From: Alteraquisediminimonas sediminicola
GTDB taxonomy: Bacteria > Pseudomonadota > Alphaproteobacteria > Sphingomonadales > Sphingomonadaceae
Reading direction: 5' to 3'
Assembly: GCF_019740335.1 (NCBI RefSeq)
Contig: NZ_JAHXZS010000004.1
Span: 167,016 to 231,015, forward strand
Length of the DNA stretch: 64,000 nt
Shown here: positions 54,015-63,766 of the stretch, piece by piece
Layout of the letters: the number at the start of each line of letters is the position of its first letter
Numbering within the stretch: the first letter of the stretch is position 1
The notes under the pieces: generated by a model
The model's input: the letters and a program-made list of their open reading frames with translations, nothing else
The model's database searches: none
What the model was told of the DNA's origin: nothing
Made by a program: the position numbers and the translations under genes

Positions 54015-54793
54015 CAGCCGATGGCCTCTCGCTGATAATGACAGGTGACGATCTGATAGGTGGCACATCCGCCCGCCATTTCAAATCGGCGCATCACGCG
54101 GCGCAGCGCCGCCGGGGGCAAGGGGCGGTGGCATGGATCGGCGGTGCCTGCGCCGATCTGCTTGACCCCGTGGAGAAAGTCGCGGGCATTGTCATAACGG
54201 TCGATATGAGTGGCGACGGTGCAGGTGGCTTGCACGCCAGCGGGCTTGATCGCGTGGTATTGGGCAAGGCTGGGGAAGGCCGGGGTGCCGGGCGTCAGGC
54301 CTTCTGCCAGATGGGCATGCCGCCATTCATGGAAACTGTCGGCACCCAAGGTCGTGAAGATGCAATGCCCGCCCGGTTTCAGGCGCTTAATCAGCCGCGC
54401 GACCCCGGTTTCGATGTCATCGAACCATTGGAATGCGAGGCTGGAACAGATGAGGTTGAAGCCTTCTTCCCCATCCGGCGTGCCATATTCGCCGTCGAGC
54501 GTGGCAAATGCGATGGCGGGGTGGGTGCCGATGCGTTGCTGGCACCGCGCGACCATCGCGGGTGAAAGGTCGGTGACGAGATATTGCCCGTGGAGGCCAT
54601 GATCGATCAGGCCTTGGGTCAAAAAGCCGGTGCCGCAGCCGATTTCCAAAATCCGGGGCGAGGGCGGCAGATCGAGCGTCGCAATACGGTCGGTGAGCGC
54701 ATGGGCGACGATCTGCTGCACCTTGGCATGGCGGTCGTAATCCTGCGCGTTGGAAAAGGCGCGTGCGATGCGATCATGGCGCGGGGCGTTCAT
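54014..54793 (-). CDS. bioC: Malonyl-ACP O-methyltransferase
   Basis: 259 residues of the class I SAM methyltransferase fold. RILEIGCGTGFLTQGL (SAM motif I), YLVTDLSPAMVARC and ICSSLAFQWFDD (motif near BioC) are visible, as is KPGGHCIFTTLG. It caps malonyl-ACP by methylation so that fatty acid synthesis can build pimeloyl-ACP. The ATG at 54793 overlaps the bioH stop (ATGA). Confidence 0.9.
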   Translation of the reverse strand: MNAPRHDRIARAFSNAQDYDRHAKVQQIVAHALTDRIATLDLPPSPRILEIGCGTGFLTQGLIDHGLHGQYLVTDLSPAMVARCQQRIGTHPAIAFATLDGEYGTPDGEEGFNLICSSLAFQWFDDIETGVARLIKRLKPGGHCIFTTLGADSFHEWRHAHLAEGLTPGTPAFPSLAQYHAIKPAGVQATCTVATHIDRYDNARDFLHGVKQIGAGTADPCHRPLPPAALRRVMRRFEMAGGCATYQIVTCHYQREAIG

Positions 54794-55425
54794 GCGATGC
54801 GTTCCAGCCATGTGGCGATCTGCGCCGCGCAATCGGCGGCATGGGTGAGGGGGAGGAGATGCCCACCATCTGCAAATGTGATCTGTTCCAGTTGCGGCGT
54901 GTGGGCAAATAGCTGCTGGCGCATCTCGGCAGGGAGTAGGGGGTCTTGCGCGCCGTGCAGGGCCAATAAGGGCAAATCCCATTGGCTGCTGTCCGTCCGG
55001 CAGTCGCCATCGCGTAGCAGCGTCAGATCATCGCGCAACATCGCCGGGTCGGGATCGGGGAAGGGCGCATCGGTCCCGCAACGTTGGCGAAAATCGGCGA
55101 GTACTTGCCGGGGGGCGCGGTCCAATTGCGTCAACATCCGGGTGACGATGCGCGACGCGACGCCGGGGAAATGGTCTTGCGCGGTGAAACAGTCAAAGCC
55201 GTTGATCGCGACCAAGGCCAGGCAATGGGCGGGCGGATCGCGCAGCAGGTGCATCGCGCCAAGCGAATGGGTGACCGCCACGAACGGCCCGTCCATTATC
55301 GGTGCAGACGGCGCGTGAAAATAGCCGCGATCCATGCGCATGGCCGGGAATTTCGGTAAAGCGGCGGCCACCCCATCCCAGAAATGGGCATCAAAACCCC
55401 AGCCATGGAGGAACAACAGCCTCAC
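54790..55425 (-). CDS. bioH: Pimeloyl-ACP methyl ester carboxylesterase (compact BioH)
   Basis: Alpha/beta hydrolase of about 211 residues, shorter than E. coli BioH (256). The oxyanion segment LFLHGWGFDAHFW, the nucleophile Ser in VAVTHSLGAMHLL, the acid in LHGAQDPLLP and the His in ADGGHLLPLTH make a full triad, and CFTAQDHFPGV resembles the BioH cap entry. It removes the methyl group installed by BioC. GTG at 55425, overlapping the bioF stop as GTGA with GAGG ahead, is preferred over the TTG at 55431. Confidence 0.85.
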   Translation of the reverse strand: MRLLFLHGWGFDAHFWDGVAAALPKFPAMRMDRGYFHAPSAPIMDGPFVAVTHSLGAMHLLRDPPAHCLALVAINGFDCFTAQDHFPGVASRIVTRMLTQLDRAPRQVLADFRQRCGTDAPFPDPDPAMLRDDLTLLRDGDCRTDSSQWDLPLLALHGAQDPLLPAEMRQQLFAHTPQLEQITFADGGHLLPLTHAADCAAQIATWLERIA

Positions 55426-56585
55426 CGACAATCCTCAATGCTGTTGAGCAATTGGTCGATGTCCGCAATCTGATGGGGCGCGCGCAGCACCAGTCGCAAC
55501 CGGCTCGTCCCGCTTGGTACGGTCGGCGGGCGAATGGCGGCGGCCATGATCCCGGCTTTTGCCAGTCGCGCACTCAATTCCACGGTCGCTGTAGCATCGC
55601 CGATCATTGCGGGGACGATATGGCTGTCGGACGGGCCGGTCTCCATGCCCAAATTGTGCAAGCCCTCGCGTAATCGCTCGCTGATGCGGGCGAGATGTTC
55701 GCGCTCCTCTTCCATTTGCGGCACGAGATCGAGCGCGGCATCAATCGCCCCCAAATTGCCCGGTGGCGGCGCGGTGGAGAAGATGAAGCCGCCGCAATGG
55801 TTCACCAGATAATCGCACAGTAATTGCGACCCGGCGACATAAGCCCCGGCGCTGCCCATGGCCTTGCTGAATGTCCCCATCACCAGATCGACGCCGCCCG
55901 GTGTGTGGGCGGAAAGTCCTGCGCCAAAGGGACCGGATACGCCGGTCGCATGGGCCTCATCGACAATGAGAAACGCATCATATTGGCGGGCGAGGGCGGT
56001 CAGGCGGTGGATGTCGATACTATCGCCATCCATGCTGAAGATGCTCTCCGTCAGGATGAAGCGGGCGGGGGCTGCCGCGCCGCGCGTCATGAGCAATTCT
56101 TCGAGATGGTCGAAATCATTGTGGCGAAAGCGGATCTGGCGCACCCCTGCGGCGGCGCAGCCTTGATGCATGCTGGCATGAACCAGACGATCGCTGAATA
56201 CCGCTGCCCCCGGCGCGGCGGCAAACAGGGCCGGCAGGATCGCGGCATTGGCCTGCCAGCCGGTGGCGAACAGCAACGCGGCCTCGGTCCCCTTGAATGC
56301 GGCGATCTTGCGTTCCACACTCAGATGCGCATCGCTGGTGCCGGTGACGAGCCGCGATGCGCCCGATCCAGTTCCCATCTCGTACGTCCATGCACAGGCG
56401 CGTTCGATCAGCGCCGGATGCTGTGACAGGCCGAGATAATCATTGCTCGAAAAGTCGATCAGCATTTGGCCATCGCGCAGGATGCGGCCACCGGGTCGCA
56501 TCTGGGCCGGGATCAGGCGGCGGCGCTGGCCGCGTGCCGTCACGGCCTGCAATGCGTCGGCAAAGCGCTGATCGAGCGTGCTCAT
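55422..56585 (-). CDS. bioF: 8-Amino-7-oxononanoate synthase
   Basis: PLP alpha-oxoamine synthase, 387 residues. LIDFSSNDYLGLSQHPALI, the GTGSGASRLVTGTSDAH region, VDEAHATGVSGPFGAG and the PLP lysine in MGTFSKAMGSAGAYVAG are characteristic. It condenses pimeloyl-ACP or -CoA with alanine. It follows bioB by 21 bases; the ribosome site is weak. Confidence 0.95.
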   Translation of the reverse strand: MSTLDQRFADALQAVTARGQRRRLIPAQMRPGGRILRDGQMLIDFSSNDYLGLSQHPALIERACAWTYEMGTGSGASRLVTGTSDAHLSVERKIAAFKGTEAALLFATGWQANAAILPALFAAAPGAAVFSDRLVHASMHQGCAAAGVRQIRFRHNDFDHLEELLMTRGAAAPARFILTESIFSMDGDSIDIHRLTALARQYDAFLIVDEAHATGVSGPFGAGLSAHTPGGVDLVMGTFSKAMGSAGAYVAGSQLLCDYLVNHCGGFIFSTAPPPGNLGAIDAALDLVPQMEEEREHLARISERLREGLHNLGMETGPSDSHIVPAMIGDATATVELSARLAKAGIMAAAIRPPTVPSGTSRLRLVLRAPHQIADIDQLLNSIEDCR

Positions 56586-56606
56586 CGGAACATGTCGGGC
56601 GGATGG

Positions 56607-57638
56607 TTACCGCTGGCTTCGCATCGGTTCCGGCCCGGTCAATGGGCGCAGACCGAGCTTAGCAAACAGTGCCGCGTCCTTATTGTCGCCCGGATTGGCG
56701 GTGGTCAGCAGCATGTCTCCGGTGAAAATCGAGTTCGCCCCGGCGAGGAAGCACAGAGCCTGGGTGGAATCGCTCATCGCCTCGCGTCCCGCCGATAGGC
56801 GCACCATCGATTGCGGCATGGTGATGCGGGCAACGGCGATGGTCCGGACAAATTCAATCGGGTCGATCATCAGATCGGGAATGTCCATCAGCATATCGCC
56901 CAAGGGTGTGCCGCGCACCGGCACCAGTTCGTTGACCGGCACGCTTTCAGGATGCGGATTCATCGTCGCGAGCGCGAGGACAAGCCCAGCGCGATCGGTC
57001 GTTTGTTCACCCATGCCGACGATCCCGCCACAGCACACCGAAATCCCGGCGCGGCGCACCTGATCCAGCGTATCGAGCCGGTCCTGATAGCTGCGGGTGG
57101 TGATGACCTTGTCATAATATTCGGGCGAGGTATCGATATTGTGATTGTAATAATCGAGGCCCGCCGCCGCGAGTTGATCCGCCTGCTCGCCACTCAACAT
57201 GCCCAAGGTCATGCAGCTTTCCAGCCCCATCGCCTTGACCCCTTCGACCATTGCGACAATCGAGTCCATGTCGCGGTCCTTGGGGTTGCGCCATGCCGCG
57301 CCCATGCAGAAGCGCTGGGAACCAGCAGCCTTGGCGGCGGCGGCTTCAGCCAGCACCTGTTCGACAGCCATCAATTTTTCAGCCTTGAGACCGGTCGGAT
57401 TGTTCGACGATTGTGAGCAGTAACCGCAATCTTCGGCGCAGCCGCCGGTCTTGATCGACAACAGGCGACTCAGTTGCACTTCGCCCGCGCGATGATGCTG
57501 GCGATGGACAGTGGCGGCGCGGAAGACCAGCTCGTCAAACGGTAACTCAAATAATTCAGTGACTTCTTGATGCGTCCAGTCGTGCCGGATGGTGCCGGAT
57601 GCGTTTGTCTCGGCAGTGGCAATGGCGGTGTCGGTCAT
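56607..57638 (-). CDS. bioB: Biotin synthase
   Basis: Radical SAM enzyme, 343 residues. The cluster motif [13 protein letters not shown] (CxxxCxxC) and the [15 protein letters not shown] segment are clear. It inserts sulfur into dethiobiotin. It is the first gene of the bioB-F-H-C-D-A operon. The ATG at 57638 is the natural start; reading further upstream runs into the operator region. Confidence 0.95.
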   Translation of the reverse strand: MTDTAIATAETNASGTIRHDWTHQEVTELFELPFDELVFRAATVHRQHHRAGEVQLSRLLSIKTGGCAEDCGYCSQSSNNPTGLKAEKLMAVEQVLAEAAAAKAAGSQRFCMGAAWRNPKDRDMDSIVAMVEGVKAMGLESCMTLGMLSGEQADQLAAAGLDYYNHNIDTSPEYYDKVITTRSYQDRLDTLDQVRRAGISVCCGGIVGMGEQTTDRAGLVLALATMNPHPESVPVNELVPVRGTPLGDMLMDIPDLMIDPIEFVRTIAVARITMPQSMVRLSAGREAMSDSTQALCFLAGANSIFTGDMLLTTANPGDNKDAALFAKLGLRPLTGPEPMRSQR

Positions 57639-57651
57639 GACAAAGCTCCAA

Positions 57652-57663
57652 ATTATCGATAAT
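57652..57663. promoter_or_regulatory. BioR box in the bioB promoter
   Basis: Perfect 12-base palindrome ATTATCGATAAT, 14 bases ahead of the bioB ATG. The core TTATnnATAA matches the known BioR box of alphaproteobacteria (often TTATCTATAA). Confidence 0.85.
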
Positions 57664-57734
57664 ATACGGCGTTGCCGCTGGTTTATCACTGTGTAAGAAG
57701 GGTGGAGACACAATGTCACGCGCAATCTTCATAG

Positions 57735-57746
57735 ATTATCGATAAT
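57735..57746. promoter_or_regulatory. BioR box abutting the bioR start
   Basis: A second perfect ATTATCGATAAT directly touches the bioR ATG at 57747. It takes the place of a ribosome-binding site, so the bioR transcript may be leaderless or start within the box, and autorepression is likely. Confidence 0.85.
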
Positions 57747-58403
57747 ATGAACCTGATTTCTGCACATGATACCGCCGATCATAATCTGACCGTGGTGGAG
57801 CGCATCGCCGAGGAATTGGCGCAACGGATATTGGACGGGCGTCTGGCGCCGGGCAGTCGGTTGCGGCAGGAAGAGTTCGCCTTTGAACTGGGCGTCAGCC
57901 ATGTCACGGTGCGCGAGGCGTTCCGGCGGCTGGAGTTGCAAAATCTGGTCGAGAGCCAGCCGCGTCGGGGCGTTCGGGTGACGCCGCTCGATGCGCGGAG
58001 CGAACGCGAGATCATCGCGATGCGGGTGGCGCTGGAGGGGATGGCGCTGCGCCATATTACGGGCCGGGTGTCGCGCGCGCAGTTGCAGAAGATCCGCGCG
58101 GCGTTGGAAGATGGCGACCGGGCGGAGGATATCATGGCCGCCGAGGCCGCCAATCGCGACTTTCACAATGGGCTGGCGGCACCCTGCGGGATGCCGCGCC
58201 TGAATGCGCTCATTGCGGAACTCAACCTTGCTTATTCGCGCTATGCCATTGCCAATGCCCGCGAGACACCGTGGCGCAGACGACTCAATCTCGACCATTG
58301 GCAAATTTTCGAGGCTTATGCCGCCGCCAATTACGAGCTCGCGGCGACGTTGCTGACCGGGCATTTGGGGACGGCGGATCGGGTCAGATGGCATCGCGCC
58401 TGA
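57747..58403 (+). CDS. bioR: GntR-family biotin regulator BioR
   Basis: 218 residues. A winged helix-turn-helix (ILDGRLAPGSRLRQEEFAFE, SHVTVREAFRRLELQNLVES) is followed by an FCD-type effector domain (AMRVALEGMALRH, NRDFHNGLA). It is divergent from bioB, and the shared spacer has two BioR boxes, as in Agrobacterium, Brucella and other alphaproteobacteria where BioR represses bio genes. No Shine-Dalgarno sequence precedes the ATG because the operator lies there. Confidence 0.92.
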   Translation: MNLISAHDTADHNLTVVERIAEELAQRILDGRLAPGSRLRQEEFAFELGVSHVTVREAFRRLELQNLVESQPRRGVRVTPLDARSEREIIAMRVALEGMALRHITGRVSRAQLQKIRAALEDGDRAEDIMAAEAANRDFHNGLAAPCGMPRLNALIAELNLAYSRYAIANARETPWRRRLNLDHWQIFEAYAAANYELAATLLTGHLGTADRVRWHRA

Positions 58404-58851
58404 TGTGATCGTTGCGCTTTAAAGTGGCGCGCCAATCTTTGTATTTTGGATCAAACTCTGCTATAAAAATCGCTGTTTCCCGGTGTTTGTAGGGAATGTC
58501 GCTGCGCCCTTTGAAAATGGCGAGGAAAGCGAGGGAGTTATGGTCAGGCTGGACCCGAAGCCCCCGGATGATGGGGCGCAAAGCCTGTTACGGCGGGCTA
58601 TCGGGGCGACCATGTCATGTCTGAATTGTGGGCCTGCCACACGGAGTTGGTGCGGGACGGTGATGCATATTGTCAGCCTACGATTTATCCGGGGGCGTTC
58701 ACATCGTCGCGAATTGTTCCATGCGATTGATGAGTGGATTGACGATACATCCGAAGACCGGGATAAAAAATAACGAGATCTTGGATATAGTTGACTGTTA
58801 TCACTTCATTTTTTCGGGAGGCTGGCTCCCCCACTTTTACGCATGATTGCT
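58404..58851. other. Intergenic region between bioR and the sensor kinase gene
   Basis: 448 bases. A 96-codon plus-strand frame (58483-58773) is open but has no ribosome site and no recognisable family, and its cysteine pairs alone are not convincing. A short GGGAG/CTCCC hairpin lies at 58817-58831, too weak for a confident terminator call. Confidence 0.4.
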
Positions 58852-61110
58852 TTAATGCATGGACATGGCCGCCGAAGGTCGATCGCGCGTCAGTTCGTGG
58901 AGCAATTCCAACAATGGCCCGCTGTCAAACGGCTTGGTCATAAAGCCGTTAAATCCACAATCCGCATAAATATGACGCCGCGACACATCTGCATCCGCCG
59001 TCAGGGCCATTATCGGCACCGTCCGATAAGGATCATCAAGCGCGCGAATTTTTCGCGAGGCTTCCGCCCCACCCATTTCCGGCATTTGCATGTCCATGAT
59101 GATCACGTCAAAACCACCATTGGCGGCAGCTTCGACCGCCAGTCGACCATTTTCAACCACGGTCACATCATGCCCAAAGGCTTTTAATGTTTCTGACGTG
59201 ACCATTTGGACGATGGGACTGTCTTCGGCCAACAGGATGTTCAGCCGGGGCATGGTCATTGCCGCATCCCTTGTCGAAGCGGGTTGCGGCACCGCGTGGC
59301 TGGCAGGCATGCAACCCTCTGGCAGGTCCACTTCAAACCAGAATGTGGCACCTTGCTTGCCATCGCTGATCACATCTATTTCGCCGGACATCGCATCCAC
59401 CAGATGCTTGCAGATGCTGAGACCCAAGCCGGTGCCGCCATATTTCCGCGTGGTAGATGGATCGCCTTGCACAAAGGGGTGGAACAGTCGCTCCATCATT
59501 TCCGGCGGTACGCCGATGCCATTGTCGCGCACCTCGAAACGCCAGCGGAAACCATCTGCGGTCGGGTGCAGCGATTTGATCCTGATCTGGACTTCACCTT
59601 CCGAAGTGAATTTGATTGCGTTATTCACAAGATTGCCAAGGATTTGCTGCAAACGGAGCTGATCAGCCAATACCACCGGCCTTTCCCCTTGCACCTGCCA
59701 ATCGAGCCGCACGACCTTTCTGCTTGCCGCCGCGTCATATAATTCCACAACGGATTGGGCGAGCAGATGCAGGTCGAGCGGATTCGCATCGAATATCGGC
59801 ACTTCGCTATCGAGTTTCGAGAAATCCAGCACGTCATTGATGAGCCGGCGCAACAGATTGGCCGACCCTTCAAGCCGATGTAAAAAATCGCTGCGCTGAT
59901 CTTCGGATTTGATAGTCTTCAGCAGTTGAATCATACCAATCACGCCGGTCAAAGGCGTGCGTAATTCATGGCTGATCATAGCGATGAAGCGAGACTTCGC
60001 CTGTTCTGCTTCTCGTGACATCGCAAGTTCGTCTAACGCCTTGGCCTTTGCGGCCTTGACGGTGTGCAATGTTTCAAGGGCGTGGATCATCTGGTTGAAG
60101 CTGATCTGCAAATGCCCGATTTCATCATCGATGCCATCAAACTCAATCGGCGTCAGCGCACCAGATTTCGATACAATGTCGAGATGGCGTTCCAGTCTGG
60201 ACAGGCGGTTGGTCGCGCCCCATCGTACCAGACTATATAAGATGGCGATCATGGCGACGATCAATAAGGCCACCCCATATGCCATTGAGCGTTGCAGGCT
60301 GTGTCCCGCCGCCGCGATGTCGCGGTTTTGTCGATAGATGAGATACGCCACATTGCGGCCATCCACCCCATGGACAGGCACTTTAATATTTGAAAAATTA
60401 TTATCTTTCTTGATGTTATAAAGATTATCATTGCCGATGTTGAAACTGTAGCTGGCATTAACCTGCAAGAGGTCCGAGATCAGGGCGGGGGTGATTTCAC
60501 GCCCGATAATCACAAACCCTTCCGGCGTGCCAGAGCCATCGGTATTGAAAATGGCGGTCGCGCCAATCGCCAGCAGCCTATCGCCAATACGGGCAAAGCT
60601 GCTGAACTGCCCATCTTTCAAGATGCGCTGCATGACAACTGCGGAGGTTGTATAGGCCATCCATGCACGGGCCTGCGCGGGATCTTCTTTTAACGCGGTG
60701 AGGTCGAAATAATTGCCCCGCACAAATCGGCGATCAAAGCGTATATAGGTGATGGAGTTGGCGTCGAGATTCTTCATCGACATGGCGGTGAGATAGTTGT
60801 TTTCAAATTGGCGGTTTTGGTCGCGCAGATAGACAGCGCTATCGTCCCAAAAACCCCAATCGAGGACGCTGCCGATCATGGATTGTTCGATATTGTGCAG
60901 TACCGCCTCGGTGCGGGATAGGCCTGTCGCAATCTCGCGCTGTTCCAATGCGCCAAATTGCCGACTCACGATGAGCGTGCCCAAAAGCAGAATCGCGAGC
61001 AAACCAATCACGCCCAGGACCGCAACGCTCACCCCCAGTTTCAGGCTGAGGCGATTGTTCCGGAAACGCTGGATGATGGATTGTTTGTTCATGACCATCC
61101 GATCTGGCAT
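58852..61110 (-). CDS. CHASE4 hybrid sensor histidine kinase/response regulator
   Basis: About 752 residues. A first membrane segment (LGVSVAVLGVIGLLAILLLG) leads to a periplasmic CHASE4 domain (LDWGFWDDSAVYLRD), a second segment (GVALLIVAMIAILYSLV), a HAMP linker, a HisKA domain with phosphorylated His in FIAMISHELRTPLTGVIG, an HATPase with RDNGIGVPPEMMERLF and YGGTGLGLSICKHLVDA, and a C-terminal receiver with phosphoacceptor Asp in VIIMDMQMPEMGG. The Hpt gene upstream on the same strand suggests a His-Asp-His relay. The start codon among ATGs at 61110, 61098 and 61092 is uncertain. Confidence 0.9.
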   Translation of the reverse strand: MPDRMVMNKQSIIQRFRNNRLSLKLGVSVAVLGVIGLLAILLLGTLIVSRQFGALEQREIATGLSRTEAVLHNIEQSMIGSVLDWGFWDDSAVYLRDQNRQFENNYLTAMSMKNLDANSITYIRFDRRFVRGNYFDLTALKEDPAQARAWMAYTTSAVVMQRILKDGQFSSFARIGDRLLAIGATAIFNTDGSGTPEGFVIIGREITPALISDLLQVNASYSFNIGNDNLYNIKKDNNFSNIKVPVHGVDGRNVAYLIYRQNRDIAAAGHSLQRSMAYGVALLIVAMIAILYSLVRWGATNRLSRLERHLDIVSKSGALTPIEFDGIDDEIGHLQISFNQMIHALETLHTVKAAKAKALDELAMSREAEQAKSRFIAMISHELRTPLTGVIGMIQLLKTIKSEDQRSDFLHRLEGSANLLRRLINDVLDFSKLDSEVPIFDANPLDLHLLAQSVVELYDAAASRKVVRLDWQVQGERPVVLADQLRLQQILGNLVNNAIKFTSEGEVQIRIKSLHPTADGFRWRFEVRDNGIGVPPEMMERLFHPFVQGDPSTTRKYGGTGLGLSICKHLVDAMSGEIDVISDGKQGATFWFEVDLPEGCMPASHAVPQPASTRDAAMTMPRLNILLAEDSPIVQMVTSETLKAFGHDVTVVENGRLAVEAAANGGFDVIIMDMQMPEMGGAEASRKIRALDDPYRTVPIMALTADADVSRRHIYADCGFNGFMTKPFDSGPLLELLHELTRDRPSAAMSMH

Positions 61111-61235
61111 TGGCTCTTCTGGTCCCGGTTTACGCGTCACGCCAAGGGATGGCGTTCAAGGTGAAACCTTGTACTGGAATCTGCTGCTGCACGCCTTTGC
61201 GTGGAGAGGATAAACCCTCTGGCTGGCCGGGCTGG

Positions 61236-61661
61236 CTATGCATTGCGACCGGCGATAGCGCGCAGCGTATCCGTTGCCACTTGTCGCAGGTGATTGATGG
61301 CATGGTGAATATCCACACCTGCATCCGCTGTTTTTTCGAACTGCCACAGCCCATCCGCTAAGCGTGGCACGCCCAAAATGCTCGACGCGCCCCGCAGGCG
61401 ATGCGCAGACTGTCGGGCTTGCGCAAGCTTGCCGGAGACAAGGTCGTCAATCATGGTGGGGACATTGCCGACAATCTCAGTGCTGATCATGTTGAACATA
61501 TTCGCGACGGCTTGTTGGCCGATCAGCGTTTCCATTTCTGCGACCTTGTTCAGGTCAAGCAGCGGGATTGGATGTGTCGCTACCGGGTCGGCGAAATGAT
61601 CATCGGACACGGTTGCTACGCTCTCATCGCGCCTCTTGGTGGCCAAATTGGAACGCAACAT
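61236..61661 (-). CDS. Hpt-domain phosphotransfer protein
   Basis: 141 residues. After a variable N-terminus, a four-helix Hpt domain carries the phosphorylated His in QSAHRLRGASSILGVPRLAD. It probably takes phosphate from the receiver of the hybrid kinase that follows 125 bases downstream and passes it to an output regulator elsewhere. An AAGGAT site precedes the ATG. Confidence 0.88.
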   Translation of the reverse strand: MLRSNLATKRRDESVATVSDDHFADPVATHPIPLLDLNKVAEMETLIGQQAVANMFNMISTEIVGNVPTMIDDLVSGKLAQARQSAHRLRGASSILGVPRLADGLWQFEKTADAGVDIHHAINHLRQVATDTLRAIAGRNA

Positions 61662-62350
61662 TCGAGGTTATCCTTTGGTCGTCAGCCCATCAGCTAATGC
61701 ACCATATTGAACTACATCGATTTGAGGAAACTTTATCTCCCTCAAAATGGCATCGCCTGAGGGGGGAATGGCTCACCCCGGCAAATGAGGATATGCGCCC
61801 CTTGCGGGTTTCGGCGCGACTGGAGGGGGCAAGTGCATTGAAGCGTAGCGCACACATAACCGCATACAGGCTGGTTATGGTGTTAGTGAGATGATGTCTA
61901 AAGTGATCTAAAATGGTGCGCGGGGCAGTCTGGAGCGAACCAGTCTCCCTGATATTCCCGGGAAAGCAGGGTGTATTCATCGCATGGCTATGGTGACAGG
62001 CTCTGAATTGGCGAGGTTCTGCAGAGGCTTAGGTCCAAAGATCGCTATCTTTATATGCGAAAAACAGGGCTTCAGTGCGAAAAAGCAGTTATGATAGAGA
62101 CACCTTGCCGCACATCTTTCGTCAAATTTTTCAATATCTTGACATAATTTTTCATCTTGCCAAACGTGCAACCCTATACTATGAAGACCTCTCGCAACCG
62201 CCCGCCCCGGCGCGGTCTGGCCTCTCTCTTGCGGGGCCTTCATGCGGCAGCGTCGTGGTCATTTCCGATCAGCGAGGCAGCTTAGACAGTCGACCGGTTC
62301 CTCAGGGATCTGGTCCGATCGTCGATAGCTGCCGGGCCTGGAAAAATACC
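61662..62350. other. 689-base gap before the methyltransferase gene, possible element boundary
   Basis: No convincing gene, tRNA or transposase was found, and no direct repeat was identified by eye. Coding style changes after it (ParB/methylase and DUF5681 genes typical of phage or integrative elements), so an element junction may lie in this gap. The open frame reading into the methylase from 62075 lacks family-like sequence before Met at 62351. Confidence 0.35.
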
Positions 62351-63766
62351 ATGACTGACAAAGCCGTTAGGACCCGCAAACGTCCCACCTCGAAGATCGA
62401 TATACCGTCCCCCGCACCAGCCTCCTCGTGCAACCGGTTTCACGAGAAGCTGAAGCTCGTCATCGAATATGTCGACCCCGAGAGCCTCACTCCCCCCGCA
62501 CGCAAGCTGCGCAAGCACAGTCCTCGCCAGATTGCCCAGATCATAGCGTCTGTCAGGCGTTTCGGGTTCATAGACCCCGTCTTGGTGGACGCGAACAAGA
62601 AGATCATTTGCGGCTACGGACGCTGGATCGCGGCATGCGAACTTGGCATGGTAGAGATCCCCGTCATCGACGCCTCACATCTGAGCGATGAGCAGCGTCG
62701 CCTTTATGCCATCGCTGAAAATCAGCTCGGGGCCATGAGCGAATGGGACCTGGATGAACTCAAGCTCGAATTTGGCGAATTGCTCGAATTCAACCTGGAC
62801 CTCAATATTGAGCTTACCGGCTTCACTACCTGCGATATAGACCAGATCGTGGCCGAACCGGCAGAACAGGAAAGTCCCGTCGAGCCTGAAGTCGTTGTGG
62901 AGGAAGTGCCGGTCACGCGCCTTGGCGACCTCTGGGCATTGGGGGGTCATCGCCTTTTCTGCGGCGACGCACAGGAAAAGGCCAGCTATCAGCAGCTGAT
63001 GGGCAATGAACTCGCCCAGATGGCGTTTTGCGATCCGCCGTTCAACACGCCGATGCGCATGATTTCCGGCAAAGGTCGTGCAAAGCATAAAGACTTTGCC
63101 ATGGCCGCAGGTGAAATGGTGAAAGGACAATTCACCAGCTTCCTGACGACGATCTTCATGAACATGGTAGCCTGTAGTATGGATGGCGCCATTCATTTTC
63201 AGTGCATGGACTGGCGGCATAGCGTGGAAATGCAGGAGGCCGGCGCGCGCGCCTATCGCGAACTCAAAAACCTCATCGTCTGGAACAAGGGGTCGGGCGG
63301 TATGGGAACCTTCTAGCGTTCCCAGCATGAGTTGATCTTTGCCTGGAAAACCGGAACGGCAAAGCACATCAACAATTTCGGTCTCGGCGAGAATGGCCGC
63401 TACCGGACCAATGTCTGGACCTATCGCGGCAACAACAGCTTCCATAAGGACCGCGACAAGGAACTGGCCGCCCACGCCACGGTCAAGCCGATCGACCTCG
63501 TCGCCGATGCCATTCGGGACTGTTCGCACAACGGAGGCATCGTCCTCGATGCGTTTGGCGGATCCGGCACTACCCTGCTCGCAGCCGAACGCACGCATCG
63601 TCGCGCCCGGCTGATCGAACTGGAACCACGCTATTGCGACGTGACCATCCGGCGCTGGCAGGAGATGACGGGGCAGGAGGCTGTGCTGGTCGCCACTGGC
63701 GATAGCTTCGATGATGTCCGCATTGCGCGCGGCATCGATGCAGACCAAGGGGAGGACGAAGAATGA
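62351..63766 (+). pseudogene. ParB-N domain DNA methyltransferase, interrupted by an in-frame TAG
   Basis: The intact frame would code for 471 residues. The N-terminal ParB/Srx-like domain (KHSPRQIAQIIASVRRFGF, the CGYGRW segment) is followed by a linker and a beta-class methyltransferase: the catalytic DPPF motif in MAFCDPPFNTP, then the SAM-binding motif LDAFGGSGTTLLAAER. Codon 322 (63314-63316) is TAG, between GSGGMGTF and RSQHELIFAWKTG, where relatives usually have Tyr. The truncated product keeps the catalytic motif but loses the SAM loop. A restart at TTG 63332 is conceivable but has no clear ribosome site. Such genes usually lie in prophages or integrative elements. Confidence 0.8.

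Noticed and set aside
58483..58773. 96-codon plus-strand frame with Cys pairs in the bioR-kinase gap
   Set aside because: No Shine-Dalgarno site and no coherent domain; the Cys spacing alone is weak evidence.
58817..58831. GGGAG/CTCCC hairpin as a terminator of the kinase gene
   Set aside because: Only five pairs and no T run in the minus-strand direction.
63332..63766. Separate methyltransferase gene starting at TTG 63332
   Set aside because: It is in frame with the upstream ParB/DPPF part, lacks a clear ribosome site and contains only half a methylase, so a split pseudogene fits better.
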